Of a DNA stretch of 64,000 nucleotides, positions 18,132-27,110 are shown piece after piece. The position numbers and the translations under genes are program-made. The stretch is taken from assembly GCA_000648925.1 (NCBI GenBank), contig JFHF01000005.1:177843-241842 (forward strand), in the 5' to 3' direction. This DNA comes from Caballeronia jiangsuensis (GTDB lineage: Bacteria; Pseudomonadota; Gammaproteobacteria; Burkholderiales; Burkholderiaceae). Under the pieces are notes generated by a model. That model was not told the origin of the DNA and made no database searches. It worked only from the letters and a program-made list of their open reading frames with translations. Within the stretch, counting starts at the first letter, position 1, and the number at the start of each line of letters is the position of its first letter.

Positions 18132-19346
18132 ATGCCCGGCAAGGTTTTGACCGGCGACGACCGGCGCGCTGTCGCGCCGGCCGCATCGCCTCGCGTCGCC
18201 GACGAACACACGGCGAAGCGCCACATGAGCCAGCGCGCGCTGCGCATATGGTCGATCGTGCATCGCTGGACGAGTCTCGTCTGCACGGCGTTCATGTTGC
18301 TGCTGTGTCTGACCGGGCTGCCGCTCGTGTTCGGCCACGAACTCGACATCCTCACCGGCGATGCGATCGAAGCGCCCGAGCTGCCCGCATCGCAGGCCAA
18401 TGCGCGCGCCAGCTACGACGCCGTGCTGCGCGCCGCGCTCGCGGAGCATCCCGGCCATGTGCCGCAATACATGATCTGGGAGCCGGACGATCCGCTCTTG
18501 CCAATTGTCGTCACGGCGCCGCACGCCGACACGCCGCCCGACGATACGTTGAGCACGACCGTCGACGCACGCACCGCGCGGCCGCTCGGCATGCCGCCGG
18601 GCAAAGGCTCGCTCAAGTTCGTTCTGCTGAAGTTGCACATCGACATGTTCGCCGGGCTGTTCGGCAAGCTCTTTCTCGGCGCGATGGGCGTCGTGTTTCT
18701 TGCGGCGATCGTATCGGGCGTCGTCGTGTATCTGCCGTTCTGGCGCAAGGTCGGGCTGGGCCGCGTGCGCCTGAAGAAGAAGCGGCGAGTCGTCTGGCTC
18801 GACTGGCATAACGCGATCGGCATGTTGACGCTCGCGTGGGCGTTGCTCGTCGGCGCGACCGGATCGATCAACACGCTCGCCGATCTGATGCTCGAAGCGT
18901 GGCGCAACGACCAGCTCGCGCAGATGGTCGCGCCGTATCGCGGACAGCCGCCGGTGACCGTGCGCGCTTCCGTCGATGACGCCGTGAAGACCGCGCGGCA
19001 GGTCGCGCCGGACATGATTCCGTCGTTCGTCGCGTTTCCGGGGACGCGCTTCGCCAGTCCGCATCACTATGCCGTGTGGATGCGCGGCGATGGCATCCTC
19101 ACGACGCGCATGCTGCGGCCGGTGCTCGTCGACGCATCGACGGGCGCGCTCACCGACGCACGTGAGTTGCCGTGGTATCTGAAGGTGCTGCTCGGCTCGC
19201 AGCCGCTGCATTTCGGCGATTTCGGCGGGATGCCGCTCAAGGTCTTCTGGGCGGTGTTCGATGTGCTGACGGTTGTCGTGCTGGGGAGCGGGCTTTATTT
19301 GTGGCTTACGCGGCATAACCGGGGAAAGAAGGCGCAACGCCGATGA
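18132..19346 (+). CDS. PepSY-domain inner-membrane protein (iron-linked reductase type)
   Basis: A 404-residue protein of the PepSY-associated TM-helix family. It has an N-terminal helix (about 47-72, SIVHRWTSLVCTAFMLLLCLTGLPLVF), periplasmic PepSY-like regions, and helices near 180-200, 228-250 and 370-392. The conserved histidines (IVHRW, LKLHIDMF, DWHN) are candidate haem ligands. Relatives act as ferric-siderophore or flavin reductases at the inner membrane. The start may be 18132 or the ATG at 18225 (MSQRALRIW), where family similarity begins. The Fur-like box upstream fits an iron-starvation role. Confidence 0.8.
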   Translation: MPGKVLTGDDRRAVAPAASPRVADEHTAKRHMSQRALRIWSIVHRWTSLVCTAFMLLLCLTGLPLVFGHELDILTGDAIEAPELPASQANARASYDAVLRAALAEHPGHVPQYMIWEPDDPLLPIVVTAPHADTPPDDTLSTTVDARTARPLGMPPGKGSLKFVLLKLHIDMFAGLFGKLFLGAMGVVFLAAIVSGVVVYLPFWRKVGLGRVRLKKKRRVVWLDWHNAIGMLTLAWALLVGATGSINTLADLMLEAWRNDQLAQMVAPYRGQPPVTVRASVDDAVKTARQVAPDMIPSFVAFPGTRFASPHHYAVWMRGDGILTTRMLRPVLVDASTGALTDARELPWYLKVLLGSQPLHFGDFGGMPLKVFWAVFDVLTVVVLGSGLYLWLTRHNRGKKAQRR

Positions 19347-19506
19347 TGTTCTGCTGAGCTGCAGGCTCGGAGAGAGCAACAAAGTCTCATATCGAAACAT
19401 TCGGAATTCCCGTGGAGATCTGCCTCTCGTTGACGCTTAGAGTCATGCCCGACTGCCATCGCGCAGTACGGCTCGAACTCGGGCCGCAATCATCGGGAGA
19501 CAGGGC

Positions 19507-20385
19507 ATGGCTGACAGAGAGACCATTGCAGCAGATCATCACGGGACATTCGAAAGCATCAAGCAAACCAGCGCGGATGACAGTGAATTCTGGTTCGCGC
19601 GCGACCTTTCACCGTTGCTGGACTATCAGGACTGGCGAAACTTCGCTCAGGTAATCGAGAAGGCCAGGATCGCGTGCGAGCGATCCGGGCATCGAGTAGC
19701 GGACCATTTTGGTGACGTCACCAAAATGGTCCGGCTAGGGTCCGGCGCGAAGCGGCCCGTGTCCGATGTCACCCTGTCGAGGTACGCGTGTTATCTGATC
19801 GTTCAGAACGGTGATCCATCGAAGCCGGTGATCGCGAATGGCCAGACGTACTTTGCTCTTCAGACGCGCCGGCAGGAACTTGGCGACGAGAAGGCATTTT
19901 CGGGCATGTCCGAGGATCAGCGTCGCTTGATGCTTCGCGGAGAGCTGGCTCATCACAACAAGGCGCTTGGTGCGGCGGCGCGTGCGGCCGGAGTGGAGAC
20001 GACACTCGACTACGCAATATTTCAGGACCACGGCTACAAGGGACTCTACGGTGGCCTCGGCGCCAGAGACCTTCACGGGAGAAAAGGGCTCAAGAAAAGC
20101 CAGAAGATCTTGGACCATATGGGCAGCACTGAACTTGCCGCCAATCTGTTCCGTGCCACCCAGACAGAAGACAAGTTGCGGCGCGACGGGGTCAGCGGCA
20201 AGCAGAACGCCAATGACACGCACTTTCAAGTCGGCTCGAAGGTGCGTCAGACTATTCGTGAGCTCGGCGGAACAATGCCCGAGGCACTGCCCACGCCACA
20301 GTCGAGCATTCAGCAGGTCGAGCGGGCACAGAAGAGATCCCTGGATCAACAGAGGCAGGACGTAGACGACAATCCGGCGCCATGA
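19507..20385 (+). CDS. dinD: DNA-damage-inducible protein D (DinD)
   Basis: A 292-residue protein matching E. coli DinD over almost its whole length. Blocks include SRYACYLIVQNGDPSKPVIANGQTYFALQTRRQEL, HGYKGLYGGLGARD and KKSQKILDHMGSTELAANLF, plus QTIRELGGTMPE. DinD is a LexA-regulated protein that binds RecA filaments and disassembles them, limiting strand exchange (family knowledge). I do not see a clear LexA box upstream. A 34-bp perfect palindrome at 19700-19733 is embedded in the coding sequence and translates to part of ADHFGDVTKMV, and a second longer palindrome lies just after the gene. The gene is less GC-biased than its neighbours and splits two iron-linked genes, suggesting insertion. 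Confidence 0.93.
   Translation: MADRETIAADHHGTFESIKQTSADDSEFWFARDLSPLLDYQDWRNFAQVIEKARIACERSGHRVADHFGDVTKMVRLGSGAKRPVSDVTLSRYACYLIVQNGDPSKPVIANGQTYFALQTRRQELGDEKAFSGMSEDQRRLMLRGELAHHNKALGAAARAAGVETTLDYAIFQDHGYKGLYGGLGARDLHGRKGLKKSQKILDHMGSTELAANLFRATQTEDKLRRDGVSGKQNANDTHFQVGSKVRQTIRELGGTMPEALPTPQSSIQQVERAQKRSLDQQRQDVDDNPAP
19700..19733. repeat. 34-bp perfect palindrome inside dinD
   Basis: Centred between 19716 and 19717 on the core GGTGACGTCACC; the arms begin CGGACCATTTT and end AAAATGGTCCG, with no mismatch and no spacer. It shares the core and most of its arms with the palindrome at 20394-20435, differing at the T/C position next to the core. Confidence 0.95.
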
Positions 20386-20393
20386 ATCCAGGC

Positions 20394-20435
20394 CGCGCCG
20401 ACCATTTCGGTGACGTCACCGAAATGGTCGGCGCG
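20394..20435. repeat. 42-bp perfect palindrome downstream of dinD
   Basis: Starts 9 bases after the dinD stop codon, centred between 20414 and 20415 on GGTGACGTCACC, with arms beginning CGCGCCGACCATTTC. Every position from 20394 to 20435 pairs. It lies between dinD and the convergent PepSY gene and has no T-run, so it is not an ordinary terminator. Confidence 0.95.
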
Positions 20436-20449
20436 ATGTGCCGGATCAC

Positions 20450-21178
20450 TCACATCAACCCGCAAACAATCGCCGCAATCAGCGATGCCGCCACGATCAC
20501 CACCCCCGCCGTGCGTTTTTTGTTCAACTCGGTCCACAGCAGCACGCCCGTCAGCGACAGCAAAATGATGCTGCCCGCGAACGTATCGATGAGCAGCACC
20601 CAGCCTACGCTCAGGCCCACGCCCTTGTGCAGGTTGGTCATCATCGCGAGGAAGGTGTTTTCGGTGCGTTTCACCGACACGAAGTTATTGCCCACCCAGT
20701 ACTCCGCCATCACGCTGCCGCCCGGCGATGCGACCATCACCGACCATTGCTCCGGCTGCATCGTGGTCTTGTCGCCCCAGCCGACGGGATGCGCCGGCTC
20801 GCGGCGCGCACGCCCGAGATTGCCTTCGATCTTCAATTCCTTCTTCAGCCACGCGCCCATGTCGCGCGGTGTCTTGAAGCCGTCGGCAGGCAGCGGCATC
20901 TGCATCTGCGAAACCTGCGGCTCGCCCGTGGAAATGCGCAGCGGCGGCGCGCGGTGATTCAGCAGAAAGCCCGTCGTCCCGAACAGCAGACCAAGCAGCG
21001 CGCCCCACAAGCCGATCCAGCCGTGCACCTTGCGCAGCCACTTCAGAAACGTCGAGCGGCGCGAGCGGTTTTTGCGCACGAATTGCTCGGCATCGTCGAT
21101 GAGGCGCCCATGCGGACGATAGTGCGTCGGGCCGCTTGTCGAGGACGGCTGCGGATTGAGGGTTTCAGGCGCGTTCAC
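20450..21178 (-). CDS. PepSY-associated TM-helix protein
   Basis: A 242-residue inner-membrane protein with three predicted helices (about residues 50-70, 190-210 and 222-240) and a periplasmic PepSY-like segment between the first two. KWLRKVHGWIGLWGALLGLLFGTTGFLLNHRAP and MTNLHKGVGLSVGWVLLIDTFAGSIILLSLTGVLLW are typical of the family; the two conserved His (KVHGW, NLHKG) may bind haem. I choose GTG at 21178 because GGAGAGAC lies just upstream; the longer frame would start with TTG inside the Fur-like box. Relatives are linked to siderophore uptake. Confidence 0.8.
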   Translation of the reverse strand: MNAPETLNPQPSSTSGPTHYRPHGRLIDDAEQFVRKNRSRRSTFLKWLRKVHGWIGLWGALLGLLFGTTGFLLNHRAPPLRISTGEPQVSQMQMPLPADGFKTPRDMGAWLKKELKIEGNLGRARREPAHPVGWGDKTTMQPEQWSVMVASPGGSVMAEYWVGNNFVSVKRTENTFLAMMTNLHKGVGLSVGWVLLIDTFAGSIILLSLTGVLLWTELNKKRTAGVVIVAASLIAAIVCGLM

Positions 21179-21270
21179 GCGTCTCTCCAGAATTCGGGCG
21201 TTGGCAGGCAAAGCCGCGCCCCGATCGGCTAGTCGCGAGCGAACGCGCAGCGATCGACGAAAGGCGGGCA

Positions 21271-21290
21271 AATGAGAATTGTTATCATTA
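21271..21290 (-). promoter_or_regulatory. Fur box upstream of the second PepSY gene
   Basis: AATGAGAATTGTTATCATTA; read on the minus strand it is TAATGATAACAATTCTCATT, close to the consensus Fur site. It lies about 95 bases upstream of the GTG start of the minus-strand PepSY gene and 60 bases beyond the end of any other gene. Confidence 0.7.
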
Positions 21291-21355
21291 CATGCGCAAA
21301 AGCACTTTTCAATGCTTTGCGATTGCCTGACAGTTCGTGAATGTCACGAAAAATT

Positions 21356-22387
21356 TCAGACGGGCCAGAGCGGCCCTTCCTGCATCGCGCCGACTTGCTC
21401 GCGCAATTCGAGGATGCGGTCTTCCCAATAGCGCTGCGTGTTGAACCACGGGAAGGCGGCGGGAAACGCCGGATCGTTCCAGCGGCGCGCGAGCCACGCG
21501 GAGTAGTGGATCAGCCGCAGCGTGCGCAAGGCTTCGACGAGATGCAACTCGCGCGGATCGAACTCGCAGAAATCTTCGTAGCCGGCGAGCAAATCCGTGA
21601 GCGCGCGCGATGCGTCCGCCCGTCCCGCTGGAAGCAGCAGCCATAGATCCTGGATCGCCGGGGCCATGCGGCTATCGTCGAAATCGACGAAATGCGGACC
21701 CGCGTCGGTCCACAGCACATTGCTCGGATGACAGTCGCCGTGCACACGCAAGTGCCGCACGTCGCCCGCACGGTCGAAGCAATGCGCGACGCCTTCCAGC
21801 GCCATCGATACGACGGTTTCCCAGGCTTCGCGCACATCGTCGGGGACGAAGGCGTGCGTCAGCAGAAAGTCGCGCGGCTCGTGGCCGAACGTGTCGATAT
21901 CGAGCGTCGGCCGCTCGCGATAAGGCTCGATCCCGCCCACCGCATGAATGCGCCCGATGAAGCGTCCGAGCCATTCGAGCGTATCGCTGCGGTCGAGATC
22001 GGGCGCGCGTCCGCCACGCCGCTCGAAGATCGAAAACCGGAAACCCTCGAATTCGTGCAGTGTCGCGCCTTCGAGCACGCGCGCCGGAACGGCCGGAATT
22101 TCGCGCGCGACGAGCTCGGCGACGAACGCGTGTTCTTCGAGAATGGCCGCATTCGACCAGCGTTTCGGACGATAAAACTTGGCGACCACCGGCGCGCCAT
22201 CTTCGACGCCCACCTGATACACGCGGTTTTCGTAGCTGTTGAGGGGCAGCAGGCGGCCATCGGTGCGCGTGCCCGCGGGAAGCAGCACGCTGTCGAGCGC
22301 ATCGAGCACGCGCTCGGGCGTGAGGCCGGAGAAGGGCGGCGCGTCGTCGGCGGGCGCGCCCTGGGAATCGGGATGGATCGAGTTCAT
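21356..22387 (-). CDS. srkA: Stress response kinase A (SrkA/YihE/RdoA)
   Basis: A 343-residue Ser/Thr kinase of the aminoglycoside-phosphotransferase fold. Visible motifs are LNSYENRVYQVGVEDGAPVVAKFYRPKRWS (nucleotide-binding lobe with Lys), the catalytic loop HGDCHPSNVLW and the metal-binding FVDFDDSRMAPAIQDLW. In E. coli SrkA counters MazEF-linked death under oxidative or envelope stress. The length matches the family (about 330). Single gene, with no obvious terminator. Confidence 0.92.
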   Translation of the reverse strand: MNSIHPDSQGAPADDAPPFSGLTPERVLDALDSVLLPAGTRTDGRLLPLNSYENRVYQVGVEDGAPVVAKFYRPKRWSNAAILEEHAFVAELVAREIPAVPARVLEGATLHEFEGFRFSIFERRGGRAPDLDRSDTLEWLGRFIGRIHAVGGIEPYRERPTLDIDTFGHEPRDFLLTHAFVPDDVREAWETVVSMALEGVAHCFDRAGDVRHLRVHGDCHPSNVLWTDAGPHFVDFDDSRMAPAIQDLWLLLPAGRADASRALTDLLAGYEDFCEFDPRELHLVEALRTLRLIHYSAWLARRWNDPAFPAAFPWFNTQRYWEDRILELREQVGAMQEGPLWPV

Positions 22388-22449
22388 CCCGGCATTGTGC
22401 CCGGCCTTCGCGCGGGCGGCATCATTACATCAATGCGACGCGGCGCCGT

Positions 22450-22662
22450 TCAGTGCACGACCGTGTTCGACGGGCGCACGACATCGCCCGTGTCGATCAG
22501 GTCTTCGAGGAAGAACGGCTCCGTATTGAGCAACTGGGTCACGCCGGGCTCGCCCGCGTACCAGGCGACCATCGCCATGTCACCGAGAATGCGCATCACG
22601 ATGCCGCGCGCCCCTTGAGGCACGGCAATATGCACAGAGCGGACAATCGAACCGATTTGCAT
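22450..22662 (-). CDS. Small conserved protein of unknown function
   Basis: A 70-residue protein with no membrane segment or signal peptide: MQIGSIVRSVHIAVPQGARG followed by a short beta-rich-looking stretch (IVMRILGDMAMVAWYAGEP). ATG 22662 has GGGGATTC just upstream, better than the in-frame start 18 bases earlier. I do not recognise a family. A good ribosome site and host-like codon use support that it is a real gene. Confidence 0.6.
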   Translation of the reverse strand: MQIGSIVRSVHIAVPQGARGIVMRILGDMAMVAWYAGEPGVTQLLNTEPFFLEDLIDTGDVVRPSNTVVH

Positions 22663-22984
22663 GATGAATCCCCGTTTCAACGCCGGCTGTGGATAAAACG
22701 CCGGTCATATATTTCACCAAGCACAGGCTTTTAACGGCTCGTGCACCAGACAATCGCCGCGTCTTTGTGGCGGGAAGCGCGACAGGCGCGGCTTTCATGA
22801 ACGATTGTGCTCTTACTTTAGCGCATCGCGACGCGTCGGCGCGACGCCATTCGCCCCGTTATGTTGCCGATCGCAGACGGCTAGCACTAATTACTGGTGA
22901 TCGTCGGCGAAATGGGTGTGTCGCATTAGGCAAAACCCTTAGGATCGGCGTATCGTTGAAAGTTTTTCAGCGGAGACTTCATTC
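22663..22984. other. Intergenic region before the MFS gene
   Basis: About 320 bases, AT-richer than its flanks, with no gene, hairpin or repeat that I can support. Probably carries the divergent promoters of the small protein and the MFS transporter. Confidence 0.5.
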
Positions 22985-24247
22985 GTGAACGCTTCACCGG
23001 CGCCGCAGCGCCCGAACGCCGACCACAACGCAGACCGGACCGCCGACGCCGCGCCGTATCTCGAACGCGGTTCGCGCGCCTACTGGCGTGCATCGCTCGC
23101 GCTGCTGTTCGCGGGCTATGCGACGTTCTCGCTGCTGTATTGCGTGCAGCCGCTGCTTCCCGAGTTCACGAAGGCGTTCGGCGTCAGCCCGGCGGTCAGC
23201 GCGCTCACGGTGTCGGTGAGCACGGCGGCGCTCGCGATCGCGATCTTCATCGCGGGATTCGTTTCGGAAAGCTGGAGCCGACATCGTTTGATGACGCTTT
23301 CGCTGCTTGCGTCGTCGGTGCTGACGGTCGTCGCGGCCGTGTTGCCCGACTGGCACGCGCTGCTCGTCGTGCGCGCGCTCGCAGGCTTCGCGCTCGGCGG
23401 CGTGCCCGCCGTCGCGATGGCGTATCTCGCGGAGGAAGTGCATCCGGAAGGCCTCGGCCTCGCGATGGGCCTCTATGTCGGCGGGACGGCCATCGGCGGA
23501 ATGGCCGGGCGTGTGATCAGCGGCATCCTCGCCGATCTCTTCGGCTGGCGCGTCGCGATCGGCGGCATCGGGCTGCTCGGTTTGCTCGCCACGTTCGCGT
23601 TCCGCTCGCTCCTGCCGCCGTCGCGACGGTTCAAGCCCCGGCGCGGCGTCGGGTTTGCGCATCATCGGCGCTCGCTTGCCGGTCATCTTCGGCACGGCGG
23701 TTTGCCGTTCCTGTTTCTCATCGGCTTCGTGCTGATGGGCAGCTTCGTCACGCTCTATAACTACGTCGGCTACCGTTTGCTCGGCGCGCCGTTTCAGTTG
23801 AATCAGACGCAGATCGGCGCGATCTTCACGGTGTATCTGACGGGCGTCGTCGCATCGCCGTGGTCCGGCAAAATGGCCGATGTCTTCGGACGCGGCCGCG
23901 TGCTGATCGCGAGTCTCGTGCTGATGATGCTCGGCATTGCGCTGACGCTGTCGAGCACGTTGCCGGTGATCATCGCCGGGATTGCGTGTTTGACGTTCGG
24001 ATTCTTCGCGGGACACGCGGTCGCGAGCAGTTGGGTCGGGCGTCTCGCCGCGCAGGCCAAAGGGCAGGCGGCGGCGCTTTATCTGCTCGCTTATTACGTC
24101 GGATCGAGTGTGATCGGATCGTATGGCGGCCACTTCTGGACCGCGTTCGGATGGACGGGCGTGGCCGGGCTGATCGGCGCGCTGCTGCTGGTCGGGCTGG
24201 CGGGCGCCGCGTACCTGAATCGGCGCGAGCACGCGACCTTCTCCTGA
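22985..24247 (+). CDS. MFS transporter (YnfM/arabinose-efflux type)
   Basis: A 420-residue, 12-helix major facilitator. After a polar N terminus (about 30 residues), helix 1 carries YATFSLLYCVQPLLPEFTKAFGVSP. The loop 2-3 motif (FVSESWSRHRLMTLSLL) and the helix 5 motif follow (GGTAIGGMAGRVISGILADLFGWR). This matches the YnfM group of putative drug or sugar exporters. Start is GTG 22985 after GCGGAGACTTC. Substrate unknown. Confidence 0.87.
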   Translation: MNASPAPQRPNADHNADRTADAAPYLERGSRAYWRASLALLFAGYATFSLLYCVQPLLPEFTKAFGVSPAVSALTVSVSTAALAIAIFIAGFVSESWSRHRLMTLSLLASSVLTVVAAVLPDWHALLVVRALAGFALGGVPAVAMAYLAEEVHPEGLGLAMGLYVGGTAIGGMAGRVISGILADLFGWRVAIGGIGLLGLLATFAFRSLLPPSRRFKPRRGVGFAHHRRSLAGHLRHGGLPFLFLIGFVLMGSFVTLYNYVGYRLLGAPFQLNQTQIGAIFTVYLTGVVASPWSGKMADVFGRGRVLIASLVLMMLGIALTLSSTLPVIIAGIACLTFGFFAGHAVASSWVGRLAAQAKGQAAALYLLAYYVGSSVIGSYGGHFWTAFGWTGVAGLIGALLLVGLAGAAYLNRREHATFS

Positions 24248-24473
24248 GAACCGAAAGCCGGTTGAAATGGAACGAGGCTAAGGGTTTTCCGCGTCCGCTT
24301 AAAAATATCAGCGTCTAAAGCCTTGTTACGCAAGGCTTTCGTACATCAGGCAGGTTTCCCATCGCACGAAGATCGGCCGACGTCTTCGACAGAGACGCCT
24401 ATACTCGAATCGTCGATGCAGGTTTCAACGCGCGACGCTCGAAGCCAGAAAGCAAGACGATGGGAGACGCACT

Positions 24474-24656
24474 ATGACGTACTTCACGATCGGCGACTTC
24501 ATCCTGATCATCCCGATGGCGCTCGCTGGCGCGCTCTTCCTCGGGGCCATTCCATGCGCGACGCATTTCAAGAACAACGCGCTGCGTGTGTTCGGCGCGC
24601 TGCTAGGCGTGCTCGCGGCATTTCTCCTCGTCGAAGGCTTGCCCGCACTGATATAG
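24474..24656 (+). CDS. Small two-helix inner-membrane protein
   Basis: A 60-residue protein, mostly hydrophobic: helices about 8-26 (GDFILIIPMALAGALFLGAIPC) and 36-56 (ALRVFGALLGVLAAFLLVEGLPAL). ATG preceded by GGGAGACGC. No known family or function; the good ribosome site and clean membrane pattern suggest that it is real. The DNA from 24248 to 24473 has no other feature. Confidence 0.6.
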   Translation: MTYFTIGDFILIIPMALAGALFLGAIPCATHFKNNALRVFGALLGVLAAFLLVEGLPALI

Positions 24657-24694
24657 CGAGCGCCCCGTGCGGGCGCGCTCGCCATAGCGGTCGA

Positions 24695-25399
24695 TTACAG
24701 GTGCTCGCCGAGGAAGCTCAGCGTGCGTCCGTGCGCAAGCGCTGACGCCTTGGCGTTGTACGACGCGCGATCGCCGCAGTTGAAGCCGTGATCGGCCTGC
24801 GCATAAACGTAGAGTTCCGAATTCTCACGGCCAGCGAATTTCTGACGCACGGCGTCCACCGCATCGGCGGGAATGTGCGCATCGAGTTCGCCGTAGTGGA
24901 ACTGCATCGGAACCTTCACCTGATCGGCTTTATCCAGCGCGTTCTGGATGCCGCCGCCGTAGTAGGCCACCGCCACATCCACCGAACCCTCCGCCGCCGC
25001 GAGATACGCGAGCCGGCCGCCGAAGCAATAGCCGATCGCCGCGATCTTGCCCGTCACCTCGGGTAGCGCGCGCAGCGCCTTCGCGGCCGCGCCGACATCG
25101 GCGACTGCGGTATCGAGCTTGGTCTTTTGCAGCAGTTCCATCGCCTTTTCGCGATCCGCGCCTTCGTAACCCAGCTCGACGCGCGGTTGCGTGCGCCAGA
25201 AGACATCGGGCGCGAGCGCGACATAGCCATCGGCGGCATATTGATCGGCGACGCTGCGAATGTGCGCATTCACGCCGAAGATCTCCTGCAGGATGATCAC
25301 CGCGGGTCCGGTGCCTGTCTTGGGCAGCGCGAGATAGCCCTGGAAGCTGTCGCCATCGGCCGGAATGTCGATCCAGCGGGAAGTCACGGATACGGTCAC
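24695..25399 (-). CDS. Dienelactone hydrolase family protein
   Basis: A 234-residue alpha/beta hydrolase. The nucleophile elbow IGYCFGGR (Cys about residue 123) replaces the usual Ser, as in dienelactone hydrolases; Asp (GELDAHI) and His (YAQADHGFNC) complete the triad. QEIFGVNAHIRSVADQYAADGYVALAPDVFWR is a family signature. It hydrolyses lactones or esters, classically in chloroaromatic degradation, but many chromosomal copies have unknown substrates. ATG 25399 follows AAGGAGTATCGACGTGACC. Single gene. Confidence 0.9.
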   Translation of the reverse strand: MTVSVTSRWIDIPADGDSFQGYLALPKTGTGPAVIILQEIFGVNAHIRSVADQYAADGYVALAPDVFWRTQPRVELGYEGADREKAMELLQKTKLDTAVADVGAAAKALRALPEVTGKIAAIGYCFGGRLAYLAAAEGSVDVAVAYYGGGIQNALDKADQVKVPMQFHYGELDAHIPADAVDAVRQKFAGRENSELYVYAQADHGFNCGDRASYNAKASALAHGRTLSFLGEHL

Positions 25400-25940
25400 G
25401 TCGATACTCCTTGCGTTTGTAAATAGGTTGGCCGGGTGAGTTTGCCAGCTTTCCCTTTCAGTCGCCCTGAACGCCCGCGCGCGCTTGGCACGCGGTTTGA
25501 CGCGCGGCCGGTTTTTAGAGGCATCGATCTAAACGCAAGCTGAAAGAAGCCTTAATAAACAGGCTAATGACGCAGGCGGGCCGGGATTATCGGCGCGCGC
25601 CTGTCAAACTTGAATGACGGTCAAACCTTTGCCCGCCGATGTCGCGGAAACCCGCATGTACAGGGCGTCTTCGCGCGAACACCACCACAAATGGCGGCGC
25701 ATCACAACTAGCCGTTAATTGGTAGTGACACCAGTATCTTAAAAAACTTCCCTAAATTAATTTGACAACCCTACACTTGCGCGCAGTGCGGATGGCGGCT
25801 GCCACGAACGGCCTGCCGGAAGGACTTGCCAAGTGCATGACGATGCATCCGGCGTGGTCGTCCACGGGACTGAGCGATCGTGATGAAAGACGGGGCACAG
25901 GGCGATTACGTTGTTTTTGGGACCGAAACTGGAGACTTAC
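25400..25940. other. 541-bp regulatory gap upstream of the LivK-like gene
   Basis: Two divergent genes are read from this space. The section 25690-25790 is AT-rich and includes TTGACA at 25762-25767, but no well-spaced -10 box follows, so I do not assign a promoter. No small gene, hairpin or repeat is supportable. The long leader is consistent with a strongly regulated binding-protein gene. Confidence 0.45.
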
Positions 25941-27086
25941 ATGAACACCAAGCTTCACAAACTGTTGCCGATCAGCGCTGCAGCCGTGCTGTTCGCTACG
26001 TTGGCAACGTCCGCAGCAGCCGACCAGGTCGTCAAGATCGGTCACGTCGCTCCGCTGACCGGCGGCATTGCTCACCTGGGCAAGGATAACGAAAACGGCG
26101 CGCGGCTCGCAGTCGAAGAGATCAACGCCAAGGGTCTGACGATCGGCGGCCAGAAGATCACGCTGGAACTCGACGCGCAGGATGACGCAGCCGACCCGCG
26201 TACCGCTACTCAGGTCGCTCAGAAGCTCGTGGATGACAAGGTCGTCGGCGTTGTCGGTCACCTGAACTCCGGTACGTCCATTCCGGCTTCGAAGATTTAC
26301 AGCGACGCGGGCATCGTGCAGATTTCCCCGTCGGCGACGAACCCGACCTACACGCAGCAAGGCTTCAAGACGACGTATCGCGTCGTCGCGACCGATGCGC
26401 AGCAAGGCCCGGCGCTCGCCAACTACGCGGCGAAGCAACTGAAGGTGAAGACGGTCGCCGTCGTCGACGATTCGACCGCGTACGGCCAGGGTCTCGCGAA
26501 CGAATTCGAGAAGACCGCCAAGTCGCTCGGCCTGAAGGTGATCTCGCATGACGCGACCAACGACAAGGCTGTCGATTTCCGCGCCATTCTGACCAAGATC
26601 AAGGGCGAAAACCCCGACGCGGTGATGTACGGCGGCATGGACGCGACCGGCGGCCCGTTCGCCAAGCAGGCGAAGCAGCTCGGCCTGCGCGCGAAGGTTC
26701 TCGCGGGTGACGGCGTCTGTACCGAAAAGCTGTCGGATCTGGCCGGCGACGCAACCGACAACGTCGTGTGCTCGGAAGCGGGCATGGCGCTCGAAAAGAT
26801 GGACGGCGGCAAGGCGTTCGCGGACAAGTTCCAGAAGCGCTTCGGCCAGCCGATCCAGATCTACGCGCCGTTCACGTATGACGCGGTGTACATCATCGTC
26901 GACGCGATGAAGCGCGCGAACTCGACCGATCCGGCCAAGATCGTCGCCGCAATGCCGAACACGGACTACAAGGGCGTGATCGGCCAGACGACCTTCGATT
27001 CGAAGGGCGATCTGAAGCACGGCGTGATCTCGCTGTACAACTACAAGGGCGGCAAGAAGACGCTGCTCGACGTCGTGAAGATGTAA
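25941..27086 (+). CDS. Branched-chain amino acid ABC transporter periplasmic binding protein (LivK-like)
   Basis: A 381-residue periplasmic protein. It has a Sec signal peptide (residues 1-26, KLHKLLPISAAAVLFATLATSAAA with AXA cleavage) followed by the LivJ/LivK fold: IGHVAPLTGGIAHLGKDNENGARLAVEEIN, VVGVVGHLNSGTSIPASKIY and DDSTAYGQGLANEFEK. The N-terminal start at 25941 has CTGGAGACTTAC upstream. No permease or ATPase genes are adjacent, so it serves a transporter encoded elsewhere. Closed by a hairpin shared with the convergent MFS gene. Confidence 0.93.
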   Translation: MNTKLHKLLPISAAAVLFATLATSAAADQVVKIGHVAPLTGGIAHLGKDNENGARLAVEEINAKGLTIGGQKITLELDAQDDAADPRTATQVAQKLVDDKVVGVVGHLNSGTSIPASKIYSDAGIVQISPSATNPTYTQQGFKTTYRVVATDAQQGPALANYAAKQLKVKTVAVVDDSTAYGQGLANEFEKTAKSLGLKVISHDATNDKAVDFRAILTKIKGENPDAVMYGGMDATGGPFAKQAKQLGLRAKVLAGDGVCTEKLSDLAGDATDNVVCSEAGMALEKMDGGKAFADKFQKRFGQPIQIYAPFTYDAVYIIVDAMKRANSTDPAKIVAAMPNTDYKGVIGQTTFDSKGDLKHGVISLYNYKGGKKTLLDVVKM

Positions 27087-27110
27087 TCGACGCGGGACTT
27101 CGGTCTCGAG

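Noticed and set aside
19346..19506. LexA box before dinD
   Set aside because: No CTGT-N8-ACAG-like sequence is visible in this stretch, so SOS control here is not claimed.
22994..24232. A 412-codon minus-strand frame opposite the MFS transporter
   Set aside because: Composition (Arg, Glu, Gln, His rich) is that of an antisense frame; the plus strand encodes a clear 12-helix transporter.
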